DNA from: Corynebacterium simulans
GTDB lineage: Bacteria > Actinomycetota > Actinomycetes > Mycobacteriales > Mycobacteriaceae
Direction: 5' to 3'
Assembly: GCF_001586215.1 (NCBI RefSeq)
Contig: NZ_CP014634.1
Coordinates: forward strand, 1,426,001 to 1,490,000
DNA: 64,000 nt
A program made the translations under genes and the position numbers. Positions 46,659-56,200 of this stretch are shown one piece after another; within the stretch, counting starts at the first letter, position 1, and each line of letters begins with the position of its first letter. The notes below the pieces were generated by a model. The model was not told the DNA's origin. It ran no database searches and saw nothing but the letters and a program-made list of their open reading frames with translations.

Positions 46659-47836
46659 GCCTCCTCGGCGCGCAGCAGCTCCGAGAACTTATAGGTGCCG
46701 GTGACAGCATCGTCATCATCGAGCAGGTAGAGGCGCTTTACAGAAACCACGATTGCTTCTGCAATATCATCGCGCTTGGCCGACGTAGTAAGCACTTCTA
46801 CGTCACCAGGGTTGGTGAGATAGCCCAAGACAACCTGGACTACTGGCATCTGCGTCAGACGCAAAAGATCCCAGGTGCGGCCGTGGTTCCAGCAGTTCTG
46901 CAGTGGCGTGCGAGCCACGATCTCGCGCTGGATGAAACCAGAAAGAGTCTCACCAATGAGCGAGGAGCTGCCGATCTCCGAACCAAAGTAGAAGGTGGCA
47001 ATGCCATTGGCCTTCTCGTTTGGATAGCGGTCACAAGCCAAAGAGATAACCAGATCGGCGTCGAAGGCGTTTGCCAGATCCGCACGGTCCTTGACAGAAG
47101 GATTATCGGTACGTGGACGCGAGATGATGGTTTCCATGCCCGCTGCAATCATGCGTCCGGCCACGCGCTCTGCCAAGTCCCACAGAAGCTCTTCTTCGGT
47201 GACGTCACCAAAGCGGCCCTTGACCTTGATGCCCTTCTCGGCACCGCCTAAGGCAGGGTCGATGACCACGCGCTTGCCTGCAAGCTGTGGGCCGGCGTTG
47301 CGGACACGCTCGCGCTCTTGGATGTTGTGTGCGGAACCGCCGGTGATGCGGCGGCCCAGCAGATTAAGAGCGTTGATCGTGGTCGGACCACACACACCGT
47401 CTTTCTGGAGACCGCTGTTGAGCTGGTATTCCATGAGTGCGGCGTGAGTATCGGGACCGAAGTGGCCATCCACTCGGTTCTGGTAGAAACCGAGTTCTTG
47501 AAGTTGCTGCTGAAGTTGTGCGACATCGTCGCCAACTAAAACGTTGCCCGGCTCGTACGTGAGTACGCGCGCGCCCAAGCTATAAGAAGCCTGGCGCAGC
47601 TCACGAAGGGTAAGGTCATCGATTACGCCGGTGGGCACAATGCCGCGGGACTGCTGAAAGGCCTTGATGACCTCAGAGAGTTCGGCGTCGAATACTTTTT
47701 CCGTCTCGGAATACTTTTGTTGCTTCCAATCGGACAGTGCGCCCCGGTAATCCTTCATGAGGCCGAGACGGGCGAGGGTTGCACGTGCTTCGGCGACGCG
47801 GACACTTTGGTCACCGACCTGCAAAACGCGATTCAC
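46655..47836 (-). CDS. cwlM: CwlM-like N-acetylmuramoyl-L-alanine amidase homologue (predicted pseudoenzyme)
   Basis: A 393-residue protein with two peptidoglycan-binding helical repeats (about 1-75 and 95-160) and an Amidase_3 fold (about 187-375). The zinc site is lost: the GHGG His is Leu196 (DPALGG), the SIH His is Ala267 (SLACDR) and the catalytic Glu position reads Val336 (VVLGYLTN). Only the Glu in TEEELLW remains. No signal peptide is present. In mycobacteria, cytoplasmic CwlM is a PknB substrate that activates MurA; this fits that role rather than cell-wall cleavage. The GTG at 47836 has an AAGGGG site. Confidence 0.88.
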   Translation of the reverse strand: MNRVLQVGDQSVRVAEARATLARLGLMKDYRGALSDWKQQKYSETEKVFDAELSEVIKAFQQSRGIVPTGVIDDLTLRELRQASYSLGARVLTYEPGNVLVGDDVAQLQQQLQELGFYQNRVDGHFGPDTHAALMEYQLNSGLQKDGVCGPTTINALNLLGRRITGGSAHNIQERERVRNAGPQLAGKRVVIDPALGGAEKGIKVKGRFGDVTEEELLWDLAERVAGRMIAAGMETIISRPRTDNPSVKDRADLANAFDADLVISLACDRYPNEKANGIATFYFGSEIGSSSLIGETLSGFIQREIVARTPLQNCWNHGRTWDLLRLTQMPVVQVVLGYLTNPGDVEVLTTSAKRDDIAEAIVVSVKRLYLLDDDDAVTGTYKFSELLRAEEA

Positions 47837-47898
47837 ACCTACCCCTTTTCTCGTGTTAAAACTGTGCGCCCTGTGACGCATGTGAATAAGGCTACCAG

Positions 47899-48228
47899 TT
47901 AGAGCTGCTTTTGAATTTGTGCCACGATGTCCGGCTTGGAACGCAGGCCGACAAATTCGTCGACCTTCTCGCCGTTGCGGAAAATCAGCACAGAAGGAAT
48001 CGACATGATCTGGAACATGCCGCCCAGAGTGCGCTCCTCGTCGACATTAACCTTTACGACGGAAACATCCTCGCCCAACTCGCTGGCGACCTCATCCAAA
48101 ATTGGGGAAAGCTTCTTGCATGGACCACACCATTCAGCCCAGAAGTCCACGACGACAGGCTTGGATGCCGAAGCCTCAACGACGTCAGTACGGAAGGTAT
48201 CCGTGGTTACGCTTTTTACGTTGCTCAT
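47899..48228 (-). CDS. trxA: Thioredoxin
   Basis: A 109-residue cytoplasmic thioredoxin with the redox motif WAEWCGPCKKLSP, the cis-Pro in SIPSVLIF and the usual FRNGEKVDEFVG ending. It reduces protein disulphides using electrons from TrxB, whose gene ends five bases upstream. Co-transcription with trxB and proximity to sigM match the corynebacterial thiol-stress module. It is followed by the divergently functioning but co-directional cwlM-like gene. Confidence 0.96.
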   Translation of the reverse strand: MSNVKSVTTDTFRTDVVEASASKPVVVDFWAEWCGPCKKLSPILDEVASELGEDVSVVKVNVDEERTLGGMFQIMSIPSVLIFRNGEKVDEFVGLRSKPDIVAQIQKQL

Positions 48229-48233
48229 GATTA

Positions 48234-49160
48234 TTAAACGCTTTCTGCGAGGAAGTGTTCCGCATCGATTGCTGCGCGGCAGCCGGAGCCTGCCGCGGTA
48301 ATAGCCTGCTGGTAATGGTCATCAACCAAGTCGCCGCAGGCGAAGACGCCCGGCAGGTTGGTCTTGGTGGAAGGCTGCTCAACGACGACGTAGCCGCCCT
48401 CGTTGAGCTCAACCTGGCCTTCCAGGAAGGCGGAGCGTGGATCGTGGCCGATGGCAACGAACATCGCGGTGACGTCCAGTGTGGAGACCTCACCGGTGAT
48501 GGCGTCCTTGATCTCCAGGCCGGCAACCTTGCCCTCGCCCTCGAGAACGCGCTCTACGGTCTTGTTGGTAGCCCACTTGATCTGTGGATTGGCCTTTGCG
48601 CGCTCCAGCATGATCTTGGAAGCTCGGAAGTTCTCGGAGCGGTGAATGATGGTTACGGTCTCTGCGAACTTGGTGAGGAAGGTTGCCTCTTCCATTGCAG
48701 AGTCACCACCGCCAACGACGGCGATGTTGTGGCCCTTGAAGAAGAAGCCGTCACAGGTAGCGCAGGCAGAAACGCCGCGGCCAGCTAGCTCGGCCTCACC
48801 CGGGATGCCCAGGTAACGCGGTGCTGCGCCGGTGGCAAGAATGACGGTTCGAGCTTCGAAGACCTCGTCTCCAACGTGCAGCTTCTTGATATTCCCTGCC
48901 AGCTCGACAGAGTCAACAACTTCCATGCGCAGGTCCGCGCCGAAGCGGATGGCCTGGGAACGCATTTCTTCCATGAGCTCTGGGCCCATGATGCCTTTCT
49001 GGAAGCCTGGGTAGTTCTCCACCTCGGTGGTGTTCATGAGTTCGCCGCCGTACTCGAAGCCCTCGAAGACGATCGGCTTCAGTTCAGCGCGTGCGGCGTA
49101 AAGCGCCGCGGTGTAACCGGCAGGGCCGGAGCCTACGATGGCGACATCGTGGACGGTCAT
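48234..49160 (-). CDS. trxB: Thioredoxin reductase
   Basis: A 308-residue FAD/NADPH disulphide reductase. It has the FAD motif [18 protein letters not shown], the redox-active CATCDGF, the NADPH motif [15 protein letters not shown] and the C-terminal [24 protein letters not shown]. The ATG at 49160 is chosen for its AAGGGAG site and because it begins the Rossmann strand; an in-frame extension upstream adds 19 non-conserved residues. It is probably expressed under SigM control with trxA. Confidence 0.96.
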   Translation of the reverse strand: MTVHDVAIVGSGPAGYTAALYAARAELKPIVFEGFEYGGELMNTTEVENYPGFQKGIMGPELMEEMRSQAIRFGADLRMEVVDSVELAGNIKKLHVGDEVFEARTVILATGAAPRYLGIPGEAELAGRGVSACATCDGFFFKGHNIAVVGGGDSAMEEATFLTKFAETVTIIHRSENFRASKIMLERAKANPQIKWATNKTVERVLEGEGKVAGLEIKDAITGEVSTLDVTAMFVAIGHDPRSAFLEGQVELNEGGYVVVEQPSTKTNLPGVFACGDLVDDHYQQAITAAGSGCRAAIDAEHFLAESV

Positions 49161-49302
49161 TAAAAACTCCCTTGCAATGTTTTGCTGGATTAACCCCACA
49201 AATCCTACCCGCGCCATGGTTAAATTCGGGTATCAGAAACGGGGTTGATGCTTAAACGTGACCTGTCCTGCAACGCTAAATATCGCAGGCTTATTTCCTT
49301 AT

Positions 49303-49842
49303 TTAGGCCATGGCCTTGCGTAACACGCTACGTGCGCGGGCTCTACGGGATTTGATAGTACCTGGCGCTACTCCCTGCGCTGCGGCGACTTCGGCGATGC
49401 CATAGCCTTCAATGTCGGTCCAATACAGGGCGTCGCGCTGGTCTTGGCGCAGCAGCTCTAGGGCTTCGCGGACTGCCAGTTTGTCATCCAAGAACTCGTT
49501 CGGGTTATGCGCAAGCAGATGGTTGCGGTCATCATCGATGAAGTCCACATCGAGAGAAGAATTTTGCTGGTTGGAGCGATGCTTAACGTAGTCATAACCA
49601 CAATTCATGACCAGTCGATGCAGCCAAGTAGAAAGCGCTGACTTGCGCCGGTACTTGTGCAGATTGCAGCTGGCGCGAAGCAGGGCTTCCTGGACGACGT
49701 CCTGCGCATCGGTGTCGTTGTGCGTATAACGGCGCGCCACAGTTGTAAGGCGGGCGCGGTGCCTTTCTACTATGACGGAAAAGGCTTTGTTATCCCCCTC
49801 GATGAAAGCCTCAACCAATTCATGATCACTGCGTTCAGACAT
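49303..49842 (-). CDS. sigM: ECF-type RNA polymerase sigma factor SigM
   Basis: A 179-residue ECF sigma factor. Region 2 (HRARLTTVARRYTHNDTDAQDVVQEALLRASCNLHKYR..SALSTWLHRLVMNCGYDYVKHR) and region 4 (LLRQDQRDALYWTDIEGYGIAEVAAAQGVAPGTIKSRRARARSVL) are complete. Its place beside trxB-trxA-cwlM is that of corynebacterial SigM, which controls disulphide-stress genes. No anti-sigma gene follows, unlike mycobacterial sigM-rsmA. The upstream region has an inverted repeat of GGGGAATCTA. Confidence 0.92.
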   Translation of the reverse strand: MSERSDHELVEAFIEGDNKAFSVIVERHRARLTTVARRYTHNDTDAQDVVQEALLRASCNLHKYRRKSALSTWLHRLVMNCGYDYVKHRSNQQNSSLDVDFIDDDRNHLLAHNPNEFLDDKLAVREALELLRQDQRDALYWTDIEGYGIAEVAAAQGVAPGTIKSRRARARSVLRKAMA

Positions 49843-49843
49843 G

Positions 49844-49898
49844 TAGATTCCCCCCGGATCAACAAGTATGTGAACCTGTTTTAACCGAGGGGAATCTA
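49844..49898. promoter_or_regulatory. Inverted repeat upstream of sigM
   Basis: TAGATTCCCC (49844-49853) and GGGGAATCTA (49889-49898) are perfect 10-base arms 35 bases apart, filling the sigM-pepN gap. GGGAAT is the -35 type known for SigM promoters in corynebacteria, so the repeat may carry autoregulatory elements. Confidence 0.45.
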
Positions 49899-49923
49899 GT
49901 CGCGCTAGCGAACTGTGTCTTTC

Positions 49924-52407
49924 CTATTGACCACTTTTGACCCGCAGCGTGCGGCGCAAGTGATCCTGGCATTCGAGCAGCACGCGGCGCAGGGCACGTG
50001 GACGCTCAATGCGCAGGAACTCGTCCGTCGCGGCGTCTGCCATAGGCAGCTCTGGGTAGAGCCCACGGACGAGACGGTTCGCGATTTCGATCGGATGCTC
50101 CTGCCAGATCTTGTCCAAGACCGTGAAGAACTCTTCGGCGAAAGGCTCGGTGAGCTGCTTCGAACGTGGCGCGTTGAAAGCGGCAAGCAGGGAATCGACC
50201 TCGGCATTCGAGTAAGCGCCAGGTCGCAGGACCATATCAAAGACCTCGCGCTTGTCCCCTGGGAAGGAACGGGATACGCCGAGGTACGCCGCTGCACCGG
50301 TCAGCGTGTTATCGCGCTGCTTTTCTTCTTCCAGCTCCTCCTTCGTCACTGCCTCACGGGCTGCGAGCGCACGCAGCGCGGCCCAGCGAATATCGGGATC
50401 CGTGGCGTCGTCAAGCACTGCACGCAGGCGCTCGTTGGTGTCCTCCGGGCTGTCACCGAGCGCCGCGATGGCCGCGCGCGTGAGCAGCAGGTGGGTATCG
50501 GTACCTTTTTCTGCGTCCTGCAGCAGCTGCCAAATGTGGTTGGCAAAGTCGGGTGATTCCGGCAGATAATGGTTAACGGCGTACTGCGCATTGTTCAGGG
50601 CCGTGGCCAGCAGTGACGGTGACTCCCCTACTGCGTGCCGCAGTACGGTGTCGACGTAGTTTTGAGCCGGCCATTCGCCATCGCGCGTGAGGTTCCACAG
50701 GGAGGTCCAGATGACGGCGCGGGAAAGCTCATCCTCAATCGCAGAGAGCTTGTCTTGGATGGTGGCAAGCGAGGTTTCGTCGAAGCGCACCTTGGCATAG
50801 GTGTGGTCGCCATCGTTAAGCAGCAGCAATGCGGGTGCTGCCAGGCCAGAGGCGGCATCGACAATGGTGCGCGGGCCGGCGACATCGACGTCGAGGACCG
50901 CGTACTTGTTGAGATCGGCGTCGAAAAGCGCGGCGTTGAGGCGGTGCGGGCGTGTTTCATCCTCGGCCTCGGCGAGCACGGCCAACTCCGTGATTTTTTC
51001 TCCTTCTACGTGCAGCTGCGGGGTCAGGGTGTCTGGACCCCAGGTCTTGAGCCATGCCGCAGACCACGCGTCGAGATCGCGCTCGGTGTGGTTTTTCAGC
51101 GCGTCCAGGAGATCGTCGAAGGTCGCAGCGCCGAAAGCATGGGCCTGGAAGTAGTCCTGCGCGCCCGCATAGAAGTTCTCACGGCCGACGTAGTGCACCA
51201 ATTGCTTGAGTACGGAAGCGCCCTTGGCATAGGTGATGCCGTCGAAGTTTTGGCGCGCGGCATCCACGTCCGGGATATCGGCCTTGATGGGGTGCGTGGT
51301 GGGCAGCTGATCCTGCAGGTAGGCCCAGTTCTTGCGCTGGCCTGCGAAGTTCGCCCACGCCTCGGTGTACTCGGTGGCCTCGACGGAGGAATCCGCGCCC
51401 ATGAACTCCGCGAATGACTCTTTGAGCCAGAGATCATCCCACCACTTCGGTGTCACGAGATCGCCGAACCACATGTGCGACATCTCGTGCAGGATCGTGT
51501 TGGTGCGGCCCGCATGCTGGGCACGGGTGGCCTGGGAGCGGAAGAGGTAGGTCTCGGTGAAGGTCACCAGGCCCGGGTTCTCCATCGCACCCAGGTTGTA
51601 CTCCGGCACAAAGATGGAATCGTACTTGCCCCACGGATACGGGAACTTGTACGCCTGGTGGAAGAAATCCATGCCTTGTGCAGTGATTTCTAGGATCTCA
51701 TCGTCGAGGTACTGTTCCATCGACGCACGTGCGAAGGCGCGCAGCTGCGCGCTTAGGGTGCCATCCGGCGCGTTCCAAGTGCGCTGCTTGGACACGTAGG
51801 GCCCTGCGGCAAAGGAGGTCAGGTAGGTAGAAAGCAGCGGAGTGGATGCGAAGGTGACGCTCACGGAATCGCCGGACTCGCTGCGGTTTTCCTCCGGCTG
51901 GTTCGAAAGCAGCTGCCAGCCTGTTGGGCCGCTCAACGTTACCGTGAAATTCGCCTTGAGATCCGGCTGATCGAAGCATGGGAAGATGCGGCGGGCGTCG
52001 GAAGGCTCAAGGTGCGAGTAAAGGTAGGTATTCCCATCGGCCTGATCCTGCATGCGGTGCAGGCCCTGACCGGTGCGCGAATAGCGTGAGGAGCCCGTGA
52101 TCTCCACGCTGATCTCCTCGCCTACCGGAAGATCGCGCAGGTAGATGCGCCCACCATCAAAGGTATTTTCCACCTCCGTGCCGTTTAGCCGCACGGAACG
52201 GACCTTATCGCCCAAGTAATCCACGAAGGTCTCAGGTGCGTTAGTCGTAAAGGTGATGCGGGAAGTTACCTCAAATGTCTCCGCCGAGGTAGGCGCGCTG
52301 TTGACATCAAGGTGCAAGTGATAAGCGGAAATCTGCAGCGCCGCACTGCGGGCCTGCGCTTCAGCCTGTGTGAGGTTCGCGGTTTTGCGGGAGGTCGTGT
52401 TAGCCAT
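49924..52407 (-). CDS. pepN: Aminopeptidase N (M1 family)
   Basis: An 827-residue zinc metallopeptidase removing N-terminal residues from peptides. The M1 signatures are intact: the exopeptidase motif GAMENPG and the zinc motif HEMSHMWFGDLVTPKWWDDLWLKESFAEF (HExxH-18-E). A C-terminal ERAP1-like helical domain follows. The ATG at 52407 (MANTTSRKTANLTQ) is used; an upstream extension of 61 residues is low-complexity and unlike the family. Cytoplasmic, no signal peptide. Confidence 0.95.
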   Translation of the reverse strand: MANTTSRKTANLTQAEAQARSAALQISAYHLHLDVNSAPTSAETFEVTSRITFTTNAPETFVDYLGDKVRSVRLNGTEVENTFDGGRIYLRDLPVGEEISVEITGSSRYSRTGQGLHRMQDQADGNTYLYSHLEPSDARRIFPCFDQPDLKANFTVTLSGPTGWQLLSNQPEENRSESGDSVSVTFASTPLLSTYLTSFAAGPYVSKQRTWNAPDGTLSAQLRAFARASMEQYLDDEILEITAQGMDFFHQAYKFPYPWGKYDSIFVPEYNLGAMENPGLVTFTETYLFRSQATRAQHAGRTNTILHEMSHMWFGDLVTPKWWDDLWLKESFAEFMGADSSVEATEYTEAWANFAGQRKNWAYLQDQLPTTHPIKADIPDVDAARQNFDGITYAKGASVLKQLVHYVGRENFYAGAQDYFQAHAFGAATFDDLLDALKNHTERDLDAWSAAWLKTWGPDTLTPQLHVEGEKITELAVLAEAEDETRPHRLNAALFDADLNKYAVLDVDVAGPRTIVDAASGLAAPALLLLNDGDHTYAKVRFDETSLATIQDKLSAIEDELSRAVIWTSLWNLTRDGEWPAQNYVDTVLRHAVGESPSLLATALNNAQYAVNHYLPESPDFANHIWQLLQDAEKGTDTHLLLTRAAIAALGDSPEDTNERLRAVLDDATDPDIRWAALRALAAREAVTKEELEEEKQRDNTLTGAAAYLGVSRSFPGDKREVFDMVLRPGAYSNAEVDSLLAAFNAPRSKQLTEPFAEEFFTVLDKIWQEHPIEIANRLVRGLYPELPMADAATDEFLRIERPRALRRVLLECQDHLRRTLRVKSGQ

Positions 52408-52595
52408 GTCGCTTATTTTAGGGATTGCCGTGCCCCGCGACTCCGTTTTTATCTGCTTGGTCTGATTGTTTCGGTTTGGCGGGTGCAAGGACCTTGTGGG
52501 CGCATGACTAAACCCCAACATCGACCGCACTTTGGGCGCGCTATCGGTGATGGGGTTTATGGCTGGTAGCCGGGCCAAATCTGGCCGCAAATTTT

Positions 52596-53123
52596 TTACT
52601 GCTTGATGGCGGAGATCTCGAGCTCGATCTTGATCTCCTCGGAGACCAGCACGCCGCCGGTCTTCAGCGGTGCGTTGAAGTCGATGCCGAAGTCGGTGCG
52701 GTTGATCTTGGTGGCTGCCTCGAAGCCGAAGCGGGTGTTGCCGAATGGATCCTCTGCCAGGCCCTCTGCCTCGACGTTCAGGGTGACCGGCTTGGTGGTG
52801 CCCTTGATGGTGAGGTCACCTGTAACGGTGCCGTTGCCAGTCTCGTCAACGTCAAAGGAGGTAGCGCTAAAGGTCAGCTCTGGGTACTGCTCGACGCTGA
52901 AGAAGTCATCGCCCCTAACGTGTGCGTCGCGGTCCTCGTTGCCGGTGTTGATGGAAGCGGCCTTGATGGTGGCCTCCGCCTTGGAATCGGCGATGTTCTC
53001 AGCGACGGTGATGGTGCCCTCGAACTCGTCGAACTTGCCGCGGGTCTTGGTGACCATTGCGTGGCGAGCTACGAAGCCGATGGTGGAGTGTGCTGGGTCG
53101 ATTGCGTAAGTGCCTGCGAACAT
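52596..53123 (-). CDS. YceI-family lipid/isoprenoid-binding protein
   Basis: A 175-residue YceI lipocalin-like beta-barrel protein. Typical features are YAIDPAHSTIGFVARHAMVTKTRGKF, the DxxVxAxSINTGNEDRDAHVRGDDFFSVEQYPELTFSAT stretch and GDLTIKGTTKPVTL. There is no signal peptide, so the protein is predicted to be cytoplasmic. The ATG has a strong AGGAGG site. The family binds polyprenoid chains; its role here is unknown. It has its own promoter with an overlapping inverted repeat. Confidence 0.93.
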   Translation of the reverse strand: MFAGTYAIDPAHSTIGFVARHAMVTKTRGKFDEFEGTITVAENIADSKAEATIKAASINTGNEDRDAHVRGDDFFSVEQYPELTFSATSFDVDETGNGTVTGDLTIKGTTKPVTLNVEAEGLAEDPFGNTRFGFEAATKINRTDFGIDFNAPLKTGGVLVSEEIKIELEISAIKQ

Positions 53124-53168
53124 GGTGTCCTCCTAAAAAGTTTCGCTTTTGTTGATGTGACAACATTG

Positions 53169-53220
53169 ATTCTAGTTGCCGTCTTGAAATAGTCAACGCT
53201 TTAAGTAAAACTACTATTTC
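53169..53220 (-). promoter_or_regulatory. yceI promoter with overlapping inverted repeat
   Basis: On the minus strand a -35 TTGACT (53196-53191) and a -10 TAGAAT (53174-53169) are separated by 16 bases. An inverted repeat GAAATAGT/ACTATTTC (53186-53193 and 53213-53220) overlaps the -35, suggesting a repressor site. Confidence 0.6.
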
Positions 53221-53231
53221 CAAAAACAAAC

Positions 53232-53259
53232 GCCATCATGCCTAAGCAGGCATGATGGC
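53232..53259 (-). terminator. Terminator after murJ
   Basis: GCCATCATGCC-taagca-GGCATGATGGC is a perfect 11-base-pair hairpin 22 bases after the murJ stop. It sits upstream of the yceI promoter and can isolate the two genes. Confidence 0.75.
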
Positions 53260-53280
53260 GCTATTTAGAAGTGAATAAAA

Positions 53281-56200
53281 TTATGGCAATCCAACGACTT
53301 GCATCTCTGAGACGGCCGTCTTGCCGTCAAACATGATGAGCACGCCGTCGAAGCCCTCCTGGACCTTCTCTAATTCGATGTCCTGCTTGGAAGAGCTCAG
53401 CTTACCTTCGGCCAGCTCGGTGCCCTCTGGGTCCTTTGGATCGAAGTCGGCCATGTCGACGCCATAAACCGTGAACTTATTTCCCGTGGCGCCGTAGTGG
53501 CTCAGCTGCAGCACGTGCAACTGCGTTTTCTTCTCAAGGGTGACCAGCGCGCCTTCTTCCACGTTGACGCGGTCAGCTGTCTTGCCATCAATGAGCGCCT
53601 TCTGCGGCTTATTATCCGGAACCGTGAAGGCTTCCTTTTCCTTCAGCAACACGGGCGGCGTATTCGGGAAGCTCGTTACCGAAGTCGAAGGCTTCGACAC
53701 TGGCGAGTCATCGCCCACCAGGGACATGATCCACGCCGTCAGCGCCGCCATCAACACCACGAAGACCGTGGCAAAGACGCCCAGCACAATCGCGCCCGAT
53801 CCCGAGTAGCCGCGGCCGCCGAAGCCTGGGATGGCCTCTGGTTGTTCAACCTTTTCTTCCGGAACGTCGAGCTTGTGGACCTCAGGTGCTTCGCCCTCGC
53901 CTTCGAGCTCCGCGTCCTCCTTGGCGAACTCCTCAAGCTTCTGCGCGCGCTCGGCCAGTCCGTCTTCGGAATCGGCAATTTCTTGCAGTTCGCTGGAACC
54001 CGCGGCCTCGGTCAACAACGTGATCGTGGAGTTGATTCCATCGAGGTCGGTTTCTTCCGTGTTACGCTCCAGCACAGCGGGGAAAGCCAGCTTTGCGACG
54101 CCGTCGGTACCGATCTGCACGCGGCTGCGGTTGTCCAGACCCAACACCAAGCCGTTTTCGTGGGCCGTAGCGATATCAGCAACCAGCGGAGCCAGAGCAC
54201 GTGCGACGGCCTTTGGATCCAGGTTGTGGTCTTCTGCAACCGTCTTCAACGGCGTGCCCTCAATCCAGTCAGCCACTACGAGGCAGCCCTGACGATAGGA
54301 CAGGATCTTGATGTTTGATGCAATCGCCGAAAGATGAAGCTCGCTGAGCTTGCGGGTATTGCGGGAGATCTCAGCCGAGCGGCGGGCAGCTACCGCCGGG
54401 GTGGCCGGTGCCAGCGGAGCCTCACCAGTGGTGTCCACGAAAGTCAGGGAGACGAGCCTGCCAGAGGACTGTTCGCGGGCCTTCCAGAAGCGGGCACCGG
54501 GGACGGAGCCGTAGTCTTTCAACAAGCGGAAGCGGCCATCAGAGACCGGAGCGCCCGGCACCAGGCTCGGGCCGCGGACAATGCCAGCAGACATCGGTGG
54601 CGGAACCGGCGAGGAGTTGAATGCGTCTGCCGTGTAGACCGGCTGAATCTCTCGCACCTCCGGTTCTTCGATCTCGATAGCTTCGGCGTGCTCGATCTTG
54701 ATGATCTTCGACATGCCCGGAATGCGCTGCAGCTGGCGGCCCAAGTTGATGACTTCTGGCAGTCCGGAGCGCGAAAGCACGATGCCGGCCACGACCACGA
54801 ATACAACGCCCAGGAAGGCTACTTCGAGCAAGTAGACGATGGAAGGAATGCTGTCCGGCAAGACTAGGTTGAAGCACCAGTGGAGGGCGATTGCTGCGAG
54901 CAAGCCAATGCCACCGGCCAGGGTGGACCAGATGACGGTGGTGCGCAGTTCGCGGCCGCCCAGGCTGCCCAGCTTGCGCTTAAGCAGGAAGCCGCCGATG
55001 ACCGCACCGGAGAGGAAGCCGAAGCCGTTCGCAGTACCCAGCAGGATTACTACGCGGTCGGTGGAATCAGCGACCATCGGAGCAAGCAGGGTCAGCGCGA
55101 TCTTGGTGGCCGTAATGCCGGCGATGATGAAGGTCGGCGTCCAGGTTTCCTCACGGGCGTAGAAGACGCGCAGGTGCAACAGTACGAGCGCATAAGGAAT
55201 GAGCGTGAACGCGGAGAAGCTAATAGTCAGGCCGAGCTGCTCTGCGCTCGATGCGCCATAAGCGCCGTATTGGAACAGCGCGCGGGCGATTGGAATACCG
55301 AAGCCGGTCATGAAGATGACGATCGGAATAAGAGCGATAAGCGTCAGCTTCGAACCCAGCGTGAGATCGCGAACCACGGCTTCGACATCGCCGTCTGCTG
55401 CGTTGCGCGAAAGTCGCGGCATGATGGCGGTCAGCAGCGTGACGCCGATGACGCCATAAGGCACCTGCAGCATTAGCCATGCGTTCTGATAGACCAACAT
55501 CGCGCCGCGGTCGGCGTAGGAAGCTACCTGGGAAGTGACAATGTAGCCGGCCTGGGAAATGGCAACGTAGACAATAATCGCCAACGCCATTCCGCCGAAC
55601 TGCTTGATGCGGTGATCGATTCCCCACTTCGGGCGCAGATCGATCTTGGCCTTAACCAGATAGGGAACCAAGATGAGGCACTGGACTACCACGCCCAACG
55701 TGGTGCCCAAGCCAAGCAAGATGACGTGCTTATCTGTCACGGGGGAAGCTGCCGTCGGATCCAGCTCACCCGGCAGCAAGCGGTACATCAACAGCACTGT
55801 AATGGAAATGACGTTGTTGATAACCGGTGCCCAAGCGCCCGGCCCGAATACATTCTTCGTATTCAGGATCGCCTGGAAGAGCGCGAATAGACCATAGAAG
55901 AGGATCTGTGGAAGCAACAGATACGCCATCGATGTGGCCTGGAAGGCATTAACTTTACTGTCTTCCGGGACCATCAATCTGGTAATCAGTGGCGCGAAAA
56001 CGATCGACAAAATCGTCACCACCGCAAGTATCGACATCGCCAGGGTAAACAGCCTTCTCACGAAGGTTCTGCCGTTATCCGAATCTTCCTTTTCGGCACG
56101 AACCAAAACTGGAACCACCAAAGAAGTCAGCACGGCGCCCAGGACAATCTCAGTAATGAGGTTAGGGATCTGGTTTGCCGTACCGAAGGCAGTTCCGACT

